From Mucilaginibacter psychrotolerans (GTDB lineage Bacteria; Bacteroidota; Bacteroidia; Sphingobacteriales; Sphingobacteriaceae): a stretch of DNA of 64,000 nt. The notes beneath the pieces were generated by a model that was not told the origin of the DNA, searched no databases, and saw only the letters and a list, made by a program, of their open reading frames with translations. Positions 41,543-48,663 of this stretch are shown one piece after another; the stretch's first letter is position 1, and the number at the start of each line of letters is the position of its first letter. The stretch covers positions 1 through 64,000 of the forward strand of contig NZ_SOZE01000020.1 in NCBI RefSeq assembly GCF_004519315.1, in the 5' to 3' direction. A program made the translations under genes and the position numbers.

Positions 41543-41590
41543 TGCATTCACCCAATGCCGCTGTCGCGAGATCGAATCTCGTCTTTCGCT
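41543..41590 (+). pseudogene. Decayed tRNA-Gly, 3' half remnant
   Basis: GTCGCGAG-ATCGAAT-CTCGTCTTTCGCT (41563-41590) matches the T arm and 3' acceptor strand expected for a Bacteroidota tRNA-Gly (whose 5' strand would be GCGAAAG). A weaker anticodon-like stem TGCAT/ATGCC with loop TCACCCA precedes it. No matching 5' acceptor or D arm is present, T54 is A and position 33 is C, so this cannot be functional. A tRNA-style terminator follows. Confidence 0.65.
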
Positions 41591-41593
41591 CTG

Positions 41594-41625
41594 AAATCCC
41601 TCCCCTAACCCGGAGGGATTTTTTG
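41594..41625 (+). terminator. Terminator after the tRNA-Gly remnant
   Basis: AAATCCCTCC (41594-41603) pairs with GGAGGGATTT (41612-41621) around an 8-base loop and is followed by TTT, G, TTTT. It is retained 4 bases after the remnant and also serves the upstream SRPBCC transcript. Confidence 0.88.
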
Positions 41626-41688
41626 TTTTGGCACCATCCAAATTCCTCTTCCGGATCATAAAAAACTTTCAATCCGTATCTCCAACTA

Positions 41689-43398
41689 CTAAATCTTCCC
41701 TTTCTTCAACTCATCTGCCGCAAAGTTTGCTGCGCGGGCAGTTAAAGCCATATAGGTTAGGGAAGGGTTTTGACAGGCAGCGGAGGTCATACAGGCACCG
41801 TCGGTTACAAAAACATTTAGGGCATCCCATACCTGATTGTTTTTGTTCAGCACCGATGTTTTGGGGTCGTGGCCCATTCGGGCGGTTCCCATCTCGTGTA
41901 TGCCGTCGCCAACGTTGTGGCCACGGTCATGTGTTTCTATGTTCTTTACGCCCGCCATTTCCAGCATGGCTTTCGCTTCATTCACGATATCCACGCGCAT
42001 TTTCTTTTCATTCTCTTTTATCTCGGCATCCATCGCCAGGGTTGGTAGGCCCCACTTGTCTCTATTTTCTTTATCCAGGGTTATTTTGTTCTCGTGGTAA
42101 GGCAGCAACTCTCCAAAACCGGCCAGGCCCATTTGCCATTGCCCCGGTTCTGAAAGTGCGTCCTTATATTGGGCGCCTATGTTCAACTCGGCAATTTCAC
42201 GGCTCCAACCCTGTCTGCTTGCGCCACCCTGGTAGCCGAAGCCACGCAGGTATTCGCGTTTGTCGCCAAACAGGTTGGCAAAACGGCTTAAGTAAATACC
42301 GTTGGCACGGCGGCCATAGTAATATTTATCCTCGTAGCCCTCCATAATGCCGCTTGCGCCCAGGTTGTAGTGGTGATCCATAATATTATGGCCCAATTCG
42401 CCGCTGCTGCTGCCAAGTCCATCGGGCCAGATATCAGTCGCCGAATTCATCAGTACCCAGGCACTATTCAAAGCCGAAGCATTCACGAAAACAACTTTAG
42501 CAAAAAACTGGTACGTTTTGTTGGTTTCTGCGTCCAAAATCTCCACGCCTTTAGCGCGCCTGGTCTCTTTATCGTACAATATTTGGGTAACGATTGATTG
42601 CGGGCGTACCGTTAAGTTACCCGTAGCCAACGCCGCAGGTAACGTAGAGGATTGCGTGCTGAAATATCCGCCGAAGGGGCATCCCTCCCAACAGCGGTTA
42701 CGGAATTGACATTTTGTACGGCCCGGAATGGCTGTAGTTAAATTAGCTACCCTACCGATAATCATATGCCGGCCAAATTTCTTTTTGATGCTGGCGGCAA
42801 CGTCCCTTTCTATCCAGTTCATGTCCATTGGCGGCAGAAAGTGGCCGTCTGGCAATTGCGGCAGGCCTTCTATAGAACCGCTGATGCCTGCAAATTTTTC
42901 GGCGTGGGTGTACCAGGGGGCTATATCCTTGTAGCGGATGGGCCAATCGATAGCCCATCCATCTTTAGCATTGGCCTCAAAATCGAAATCGCTCCAGCGG
43001 TAGCTTTGCCGGCCCCAAAGAATAGACCTCCCGCCCAACTGATAACTTCGCCACCAATTAAAGGGTTTTATTTCGGTAAAAGGCGCCTCCTGCTCATCTA
43101 TCCAGTAATCCATCACCGCCTCCTGGGCGCCCCAGTTACGCGAAATAACGGGCCGGCGGTTGCGCTGTGCCTGTGTTACATTACCCCGGTGCTCAAAATC
43201 CCATGGATTATTATTGGCTGTTTTATAGTCTTTAATATGTTCGAAGTTACGCCCCCGCTCCAACATTATTGTTTTAAGGCCACGTTCGGTAAGTTCTTTA
43301 GCGGCCCAGCCACCGCTGATACCCGAACCAATTACAATTGCATCATAGGTATTGCCGGCATTGGCTTTAAGATTTAAGTTCGGTGCGTCTACTAACAT
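41689..43398 (-). CDS. GMC-family FAD oxidoreductase
   Basis: A 569-residue flavoprotein of the glucose-methanol-choline family. The FAD-binding fold opens with YDAIVIGSGISGGWAAKEL (about 18-36) and MLERGRNFEH. The mid-region has GGRSILWGRQSYRW, and the GMC C-terminal domain carries the catalytic His of IHEMGTARMGHD and the Asn of QNPSLTYMALTARAA. Cysteines in TKCQFRNRCWEGCPFGG (about residues 228-244) resemble the motif found in gluconate 2-dehydrogenase-like members. No signal peptide or Tat motif is seen in this protein. Sugar or sugar-acid oxidation is likely, but the usual small-subunit partner gene (gluconate 2-dehydrogenase subunit 3) is not adjacent. Confidence 0.9.
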   Translation of the reverse strand: MLVDAPNLNLKANAGNTYDAIVIGSGISGGWAAKELTERGLKTIMLERGRNFEHIKDYKTANNNPWDFEHRGNVTQAQRNRRPVISRNWGAQEAVMDYWIDEQEAPFTEIKPFNWWRSYQLGGRSILWGRQSYRWSDFDFEANAKDGWAIDWPIRYKDIAPWYTHAEKFAGISGSIEGLPQLPDGHFLPPMDMNWIERDVAASIKKKFGRHMIIGRVANLTTAIPGRTKCQFRNRCWEGCPFGGYFSTQSSTLPAALATGNLTVRPQSIVTQILYDKETRRAKGVEILDAETNKTYQFFAKVVFVNASALNSAWVLMNSATDIWPDGLGSSSGELGHNIMDHHYNLGASGIMEGYEDKYYYGRRANGIYLSRFANLFGDKREYLRGFGYQGGASRQGWSREIAELNIGAQYKDALSEPGQWQMGLAGFGELLPYHENKITLDKENRDKWGLPTLAMDAEIKENEKKMRVDIVNEAKAMLEMAGVKNIETHDRGHNVGDGIHEMGTARMGHDPKTSVLNKNNQVWDALNVFVTDGACMTSAACQNPSLTYMALTARAANFAADELKKGKI

Positions 43399-43882
43399 GT
43401 TTTTATTTAGGTTTTAGCCGGTGAAAATGCCGGCTATATATATTGGGAAAACAAGTTTATAGATTAATAATTGAAAATGCAAACGATTGCAGGGTTGGTT
43501 GGAAAGGTTGGAAAGGTTGGAAAGGTTAGAAAGGTTAGAAAGGTTAGAAAGGTTAGAAAGGTTAGAAAGGGAATGCCCCATAACAAGGTTTGTTTTAAAA
43601 TTCTGAAAATTCTATAATTCTGTAAATTCAATTCAGATAAATATGCAAGCATCGCACACGAGGCTCTCCTAAGACGTAAGAAAGCCCAATCCTATCGCAT
43701 ATTCTGAACCATGATTAGTTATCTTTTAGGATTATGAATCATCCACAATTATTCATCAGGTAATCTTTAAATCATGAAAATCAAGGTTCAGAAAAAATCC
43801 TGTCGAATCCATAAATCTTTTAATCCTGTTAATTTATCCTAAGGCAATCTAAATTCCTAAACCAAAGCCTTATTTTCGCCTC
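43399..43882. other. 484-base intergenic region of dispersed repeats
   Basis: No gene is seen. It contains a regular 9-bp repeat array (43493-43570), an AATTCTG-rich direct repeat (43597-43632, AATTCTGAAAATTCT then AATTCTGTAAATTCA) and a copy of the AACAGGATT/GATTTATGGATTCGACAGG repeat in reverse orientation (about 43770-43840). TATTTTCG at 43869-43876 may be a weak -7 element for the MOSC gene. Confidence 0.75.
43493..43570 (+). repeat. GTTAGAAAG 9-bp tandem array
   Basis: About eight units: three of GTTGGAAAG followed by five of GTTAGAAAG, with a period of exactly 9 bases. This is the most regular of the five GTTAGAAAG blocks in the window. Confidence 0.92.
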
Positions 43883-44725
43883 ATGTTACAGGTAAGCGCG
43901 CTTTACATCTATCCCATCAAATCTTTAGGAGGCATTGCGCTGGATAGTGCGCACGTTACCGATCGTGGCCTGCAGTACGACCGCCGCTGGATGCTGATTT
44001 ACGAGAACAACCGCTTCCTCTCCCAACGGGAGAATATACAGATGGCCTTGTTAAAGACTTCTGTAGAGGTTGATGGAGTATGGGTAACCTACAAGCCCGA
44101 CGGCACCTCCATCCATATCCCCTTCATCCCACAAACCGAAGAATTGCTGGAAGTTACCATTTGGGACGATACCTGTACCGCGCAATTGGTAAGCGCCGAA
44201 ATAGATGCATGGTTTACCGCTAAGTTGGGGATGCCCGCAAGGCTGGTTTATATGCCAGACAGCAGCCTCCGCCAAACCGACCCGAGATACACCAGCGAGG
44301 GGATGGTTACTTCTTTTTCTGACGGGTATCCAATGCTCATCATCGGACAGGCTTCGTTAGATGATTTGAACAGCCGTATGCCCGCTGCCCTGCCAATGGA
44401 CCGTTTCCGCCCGAATATCGTTTTTACAGGTGGCAATCCCTATAGCGAGGATAGCATGAAGCATATCACTATAAACGGGATAAACATGTATGGCGTAAAA
44501 CTTTGCGCCCGCTGCGTAATGACCACCGTAGATCAGGTTAATGCTACCAAAGGTAAGGAGCCGCTAAAAACCCTGGCTAAATACAGGGCAAGGAATAACA
44601 AGATATACTTCGGGCAAAATTTGGTGCACAACGGCACTGGCGTAATGAACGTTGGCGACGAGTTGACAGTTTTGGAGTTACACGAAGAGGACAGGTTTTT
44701 CATTATGCCACCAGAGCAGGCTTAG
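43883..44725 (+). CDS. MOSC domain protein (YcbX-like)
   Basis: A 280-residue molybdenum-cofactor sulfurase C-terminal (MOSC) protein. The N-terminal beta-barrel domain (about 1-125) begins VSALYIYPIKSLGGIAL and includes RGLQYDRRWMLI. The MOSC domain (about 130-270) has FSDGYPMLIIGQASL, DRFRPNIVFTGG and the conserved Cys of LCARCVMTTVDQ. YcbX and mARC relatives reduce N-hydroxylated compounds using Moco; YcbX carries an extra ferredoxin domain that is missing here, so electrons must come from a separate partner. Its 3' end overlaps the convergent SRPBCC gene by 23 bases. Confidence 0.9.
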   Translation: MLQVSALYIYPIKSLGGIALDSAHVTDRGLQYDRRWMLIYENNRFLSQRENIQMALLKTSVEVDGVWVTYKPDGTSIHIPFIPQTEELLEVTIWDDTCTAQLVSAEIDAWFTAKLGMPARLVYMPDSSLRQTDPRYTSEGMVTSFSDGYPMLIIGQASLDDLNSRMPAALPMDRFRPNIVFTGGNPYSEDSMKHITINGINMYGVKLCARCVMTTVDQVNATKGKEPLKTLAKYRARNNKIYFGQNLVHNGTGVMNVGDELTVLELHEEDRFFIMPPEQA

Positions 44726-45179
44726 GTATCTGCCTTTCCGCCTCCTGCTTTATAACCTTGTTACGTTTTTGCAACAGGCGAGTCATGTATTTCTCCAATA
44801 TCAGCTTGTCCACAAGTCTTCCCAAAAAACCAAAGGGTGATTTAAAGATAAACTCATCCGTCATGATGGTATAGCTCCCGGCCTGTTTAAACTGGTGCAG
44901 ATGGCGCAATATTTTGAATGGACCTTTTACGATTTCGTCGATAAAATAATCATTTGCGGCAAATTCGCTGATTCGGATGGTCATGTTCAGCTTCAGACCG
45001 AAGTGTTTGGCCTGCCAGGTTACCCAATCGTTTAAGCCGATAAGGCCGGATGTTTTGCCGGCGACGGCTTTCTCCCTCGTGTGCTGCATAGAGTTGACAT
45101 GCAAATCAATACTGCGTGATAGATCGAAACATGCCGCAACGGGCGCTTTTATTTTGGTGGTTAACTTGATAATCGCCAT
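44703..45179 (-). CDS. SRPBCC family protein (ligand-binding START fold)
   Basis: A 158-residue protein with the SRPBCC pattern: IKLTTKIKAPVAACFDLSRSIDLH at the start (described in part), WQAKHFGLKLNMTIRI, and GSYTIMTDEFIFKSPFG, then a long C-terminal helix ILEKYMTRLLQKRNKVIKQEAE. It resembles the cell-division inhibitor/SRPBCC proteins often found beside SDR39U1-type epimerases. It is the last of three minus-strand genes spaced 3 and 7 bases apart, so it is co-transcribed with the epimerase and the DUF393 protein. Ligand unknown. The last 23 bases overlap the MOSC gene tail to tail. Confidence 0.85.
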   Translation of the reverse strand: MAIIKLTTKIKAPVAACFDLSRSIDLHVNSMQHTREKAVAGKTSGLIGLNDWVTWQAKHFGLKLNMTIRISEFAANDYFIDEIVKGPFKILRHLHQFKQAGSYTIMTDEFIFKSPFGFLGRLVDKLILEKYMTRLLQKRNKVIKQEAERQIPKPALVA

Positions 45180-45182
45180 GGC

Positions 45183-46109
45183 TTACATCCTCAAACTTAA
45201 AATATCATGTACAGCGTGCGCTGCCTTAGGAAATTGAAATACAAAGCCAGCATCCAGCAGGCGTTTCGGTGCTACCCAGCGGCTTTTCAGTACCAACTCT
45301 GTTTCGCTGCCAATAACCCACATTCCTATCTCCAGCAGCCATTGCGGTGCAGGCAAGCCAATTGGCATGCCATAAGCTTTGCGAATGATGCGCATCAAAT
45401 CCTTGTTCTTCGCAGCTTCCGGCGCAGCTGCATTAATAACGCCATCAAGATCAGTATGCTCCATCAGGAATTCGGTGATGCGGGCGGTATAGTGTTCGTG
45501 AATCCAGGCAATATATTGCTCTCCATCGCCTTGTTTACCGCCCAGTCCAAACCTCACCAGGTTGAGCAACCGCGGGAAAACGCTATCGCTGCGCCCGAGG
45601 GCTATACCATGCCGGAGGCATACTTTGCGTGTTTTGGGTGTATCGGTATCAAAAAAACTTTGCTCCCATTGGTTGCAAACGTCAATAGAAAAACCGTAGC
45701 CAATCTCACCTGTGGTCTCGTCCTGCGCATGGTCTTCTGCATGGCGGTAGATAGTAGCAGACGCCAGGTTGATCCAAAGTTTTGGCGGTGCGGCCAGTTT
45801 ATTGATTACCCTGCCAAGCAGGGCAGTCGGCACTACGCGTGAGCGGATAATTTCCCGTTTATTCTTTTCGGTATAGCGGCAATTCACATTCTTGCCACAA
45901 AGGTTTATCAGCATATCTGCACCATTTAGGGCATCCATCCATTCACCTTCGGTTTCGCCATCCCAAACCAAGGTTTTAATATTGGCATTGGCGGGTGCCG
46001 GTTTGCGGCTCAACAGGATAATTTCATCCGCAAAGTTCTTGTAATATTTAGCTAACACCGTGCCCAGGTAGCCATTGCCGCCCGCGAGTACTATTTTATG
46101 GTATTTCAT
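45183..46109 (-). CDS. TIGR01777/SDR39U1 NAD(P)-dependent epimerase family protein
   Basis: A 308-residue extended SDR. The nucleotide site is VLAGGNGYLGTVLAKYY (about 7-23), followed by the family motifs DMLINLCGKNVNCRYTEKNK and WINLASATIYRH, which replace the classical YxxxK. The C-terminal DUF1731 domain (about 258-305) begins PQWLLEIGMWVIGSETELVLKS (in part) and includes RWVAPKRLLDAGFVFQFP. The physiological reaction of this family is unsettled; a link to cell division (SulA-like) has been suggested in older annotations. ATG 46109 is preferred over a TTG six bases upstream. It is the middle gene of the DUF393-SDR39U1-SRPBCC operon. Confidence 0.92.
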   Translation of the reverse strand: MKYHKIVLAGGNGYLGTVLAKYYKNFADEIILLSRKPAPANANIKTLVWDGETEGEWMDALNGADMLINLCGKNVNCRYTEKNKREIIRSRVVPTALLGRVINKLAAPPKLWINLASATIYRHAEDHAQDETTGEIGYGFSIDVCNQWEQSFFDTDTPKTRKVCLRHGIALGRSDSVFPRLLNLVRFGLGGKQGDGEQYIAWIHEHYTARITEFLMEHTDLDGVINAAAPEAAKNKDLMRIIRKAYGMPIGLPAPQWLLEIGMWVIGSETELVLKSRWVAPKRLLDAGFVFQFPKAAHAVHDILSLRM

Positions 46110-46116
46110 GATCAAT

Positions 46117-46929
46117 TCAGTTTAAGATTACGGCTAACAACAGCAACCTATACACTACCCAGCTAACGGTAAGCAACCAGCCAAGATGCATCAGTTTGGT
46201 TCGGCGGATGTGCTCTAAGAACATCAGCCCCGCTACAGCCATGAAGCATAGCGTGCAAATTAAAGGCATCAGCGCAATGAATTTCGCCAGCAGCAACACC
46301 GGCAACAGTAGCAATGCGCCTGCTAAAGAAATGGTCATCATATTACCGAGGTACTCCCAACGTTTTGCCGGGGCATAAATGCTGATGACGATGCCCTGAA
46401 ATAAGACCTGCCCACCACAGATAAAGTACTCGCGCAGCGGATGGCCAATAGGTACAAGTGGTGATAGATGATGCGCGTAAACCGTCAATATACCCCCTAC
46501 AACCAGCCAGGTAAATGCCAGGTAAATGAGGCGGTAACCCAGCCTAAAACTTGGCTGTATGCCGTTAAGATCATGCGCTGCCGGGATTATTACCCGGCGG
46601 TTGTAAGATATAAACGCATATACTTTTTTCATCAGCCACACGAAAGGTGCAAACCCAAACAGCGGCTTCAACAACGGGAAGCTATTGCCGATAACCTTAA
46701 ACAAGCTTTCTACGCCGTAACTTACCTCGCCGGTTTGCGTATCAACCAAAGCAATTTCGTTTACAGCGCGCTGCCTGTCAACCAGCGGACAGGCCGCTTC
46801 GGGCATATCCTGGTAGCTTGCCCTGCCCCCATCATCGAGCATGCCGGTATGGGTAAATGCTTTGGTATATGCCTTGCACATGGGGCAATCGGCATCGTAA
46901 AGTATCAGGTGGTTTTGCAGGGTTTTCAT
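46117..46929 (-). CDS. DUF393 (DCC) thiol-disulfide domain membrane protein
   Basis: A 270-residue protein. Residues about 7-125 are a DCC-type (DUF393) thioredoxin-like domain with the motif YDADCPMCKAYT, the signature DxDCPxC. Residues about 130-270 contain four to five membrane helices (YLAFTWLVVGGILTVYA; AGALLLLPVLLLAKFIAL and others), a fusion form seen in Bacteroidota. DCC proteins are presumed disulfide oxidoreductases. ATG 46929 is chosen; the open frame upstream includes promoter sequence. It leads the operon with SDR39U1 and SRPBCC, and its promoter is covered by two palindromes (46971-47009), pointing to repressor control. Confidence 0.85.
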   Translation of the reverse strand: MKTLQNHLILYDADCPMCKAYTKAFTHTGMLDDGGRASYQDMPEAACPLVDRQRAVNEIALVDTQTGEVSYGVESLFKVIGNSFPLLKPLFGFAPFVWLMKKVYAFISYNRRVIIPAAHDLNGIQPSFRLGYRLIYLAFTWLVVGGILTVYAHHLSPLVPIGHPLREYFICGGQVLFQGIVISIYAPAKRWEYLGNMMTISLAGALLLLPVLLLAKFIALMPLICTLCFMAVAGLMFLEHIRRTKLMHLGWLLTVSWVVYRLLLLAVILN

Positions 46930-46963
46930 CTGTTTGCTTAGTTTGTTAATTCTTTTGCATGGA

Positions 46964-47009
46964 CAAATGTAAAACAATTGTTTTGAACTTTCAAAACATA
47001 TTGAAAGTT
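46964..47009 (-). promoter_or_regulatory. Promoter of DUF393 operon overlaid by two palindromes
   Basis: On the minus strand TTTG (46995-46992), 20 bases, TACATTTG (46971-46964) fits the Bacteroidota promoter. AAAACAATTGTTTT (46971-46984) is a perfect 14-base palindrome in the spacer. AACTTTCAA-N6-TTGAAAGTT (46986-47009) is a perfect 9-base inverted repeat covering the -33 element. Both look like operator sites. Confidence 0.65.
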
Positions 47010-47085
47010 TATTTAGAAAATTTCTACCTAATCATTGCTAAGATTGTATCACTGCAATATGCGGAATGATATTTGAGTAATCTTG

Positions 47086-47979
47086 ATGACCATGCTATTC
47101 CAAAACATTCATTTTATTATCAACCCTGCATCGGGTAAAAGCGAAGCGATACTAAGCTACATACAACATGCCCTTTGTAAAACCACAATTAACTGGGCGG
47201 TAACCGTTGCCATTAAAGAAGATGACTGCTATAGCATAGCATCTGATTTAGTGGGCCAAACCGATTTGGTGGTCATTTACGGTGGCGATGGCAGTATCAG
47301 CCAGGTAGCAAGGGCCCTTTGCGGTAGCAACACGCCAATGGCTATTATACCAGGGGGTACGGCAAATATATTATCCAAAGAATTGAACATCCCGCAGCAG
47401 TCGCAGGATGCCTTGGCGCTCATCATCGGAGGAGAAATTCGGCTGATGCGGATAGATATGGGGCTAGCCAACGGTAACCTTTTTGTACTTAGAGTAAATA
47501 TGGGGGTTATGGCGGATATGATACTGGAGGTAGATAGCCAACTGAAAGAGAAACTTGGGCAGGTAGCTTACGGCATTTCCGCTTTAAAAACTGCGGCGGT
47601 AGCAAAGCCTCAAACCTACAATTTAATGATAGACGGCGAAACGTTCATCGAAACCGGCGTACTGCTAACCGTTACCAACGCCGGCAGCATGGGCATTGGC
47701 GATATGGCGCTTTTCCCGGGCATAAGTATAAACGATGGTTTTCTGGATGTCATCTTGATGCATGATACCGACCCTTTGTCGGTACTGCAAGTTGCGGGGA
47801 GTACGATCTTTCATCACGAATCTGAAGTGTTGAAGCACTGGCGTTGCAAAGAGATTGTGATTACTATGGAGGAAAGTACCCATTATATATGCGATGATAG
47901 CGAACGGCAGGCAAACAACATCCATATTAAAATACTACCGCTGGCCTTAAATGTGTTGGTTGCAGCAATAAAACAATAA
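47086..47979 (+). CDS. Diacylglycerol/lipid kinase family protein (YegS/DgkB-like)
   Basis: A 297-residue lipid kinase of the DAGK catalytic family. The N-terminal nucleotide domain (about 1-130) has FIINPASGKSEA and the signature VVIYGGDGSISQVARAL with GGTANILSKEL. The C-terminal beta-sandwich (about 130-297) has DMGLANGNLFVLRVNMGV and FPGISINDGFLDVILM. It would phosphorylate a membrane lipid such as diacylglycerol at the inner leaflet. The start is taken as ATG 47086; ATG 47092 is equally possible. The next gene, a dual-specificity-like phosphatase, starts 3 bases after its stop, suggesting joint work on one lipid phosphate. Confidence 0.9.
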   Translation: MTMLFQNIHFIINPASGKSEAILSYIQHALCKTTINWAVTVAIKEDDCYSIASDLVGQTDLVVIYGGDGSISQVARALCGSNTPMAIIPGGTANILSKELNIPQQSQDALALIIGGEIRLMRIDMGLANGNLFVLRVNMGVMADMILEVDSQLKEKLGQVAYGISALKTAAVAKPQTYNLMIDGETFIETGVLLTVTNAGSMGIGDMALFPGISINDGFLDVILMHDTDPLSVLQVAGSTIFHHESEVLKHWRCKEIVITMEESTHYICDDSERQANNIHIKILPLALNVLVAAIKQ

Positions 47980-47982
47980 ACT

Positions 47983-48531
47983 ATGTACCATATAATAAAA
48001 AGCTGGTGGCTGGTAATTTACATCTTTATGCAAAAGATGCTGGATATTTTACACCGATACATTTACGGTTTACCAAATATTAAAAAGAGCCAGATAACGG
48101 CCCACCTCTATCTGGGTAGCCAGTACAACCTCATCGGCTTAAAAAAATTAAAAGCGCTTGGCGTAACCGCAATTGTAAACATGCGCGAACATCGGGTTTA
48201 TTCAAAAGCAAAATATGCGCATATCAAATACCTCCATTTGCCGACGGTAGACAATACCCCCCCTACCATGGATATTTTGTTAAAAGGTGCAAATTTTATT
48301 GAGACTGAGATAAACATGGGAGGCACCGTATACGTGCATTGCAGGCAAGGACTTGGCCGCGGCCCTACCATGGCTATTGCTTATCTCATCAAGGCGGGAG
48401 CCACCTATTATGATGCTTTTAACACGGTAAAACGGGTGCGCCCCTTTATTGACCCACGCCCAACGCAGATAGCACAATTAAAACATTTAGAAATCATCTG
48501 CCATACAAATCCTAAAAACAGTACTATTTAA
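47983..48531 (+). CDS. Dual-specificity/PTPMT1-like phosphatase
   Basis: A 182-residue Cys-based phosphatase. The active-site loop VHCRQGLGRGPTMAIAYLI has the CX5R signature (Cys120, Arg126), followed by VRPFIDPRPTQIAQL, a motif typical of PTPMT1-type phosphatidylglycerophosphate phosphatases. An N-terminal hydrophobic segment (SWWLVIYIFMQKML, about 6-20) could anchor it in the inner membrane. It starts 3 bases after the lipid-kinase stop. The pairing suggests a lipid phosphate substrate rather than phosphoprotein, though protein substrates cannot be excluded. The general-acid Asp is probably D81 in PTVDNTPP. Confidence 0.85.
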   Translation: MYHIIKSWWLVIYIFMQKMLDILHRYIYGLPNIKKSQITAHLYLGSQYNLIGLKKLKALGVTAIVNMREHRVYSKAKYAHIKYLHLPTVDNTPPTMDILLKGANFIETEINMGGTVYVHCRQGLGRGPTMAIAYLIKAGATYYDAFNTVKRVRPFIDPRPTQIAQLKHLEIICHTNPKNSTI

Positions 48532-48663
48532 GGCTGTCGTATAATTTTCGGGAAATAATTTCTATTGGTAGTGCCTAAATTAAAATTTAGTTAATAAAAT
48601 TGCGTTGTTAATTTTTTATGCTGCGGCTATGGTAATAGTTGCATAAATTTCCATCTTTACCCA

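Noticed and set aside
41457..41672. Minus-strand frame of 71 codons with ERKTRFDLATAALG
   Set aside because: Antisense of the tRNA-Gly remnant; such peptides are spurious tRNA translations.
41628..42347. 239-codon plus-strand frame opposite the GMC oxidoreductase
   Set aside because: Low-complexity Pro/Arg/Ser shadow of a conserved gene.
43464..43652. Minus-strand frame encoding (LTF)n and (PTF)n
   Set aside because: It is only the in-frame reading of the 9-bp tandem repeat; no gene context or start signal.
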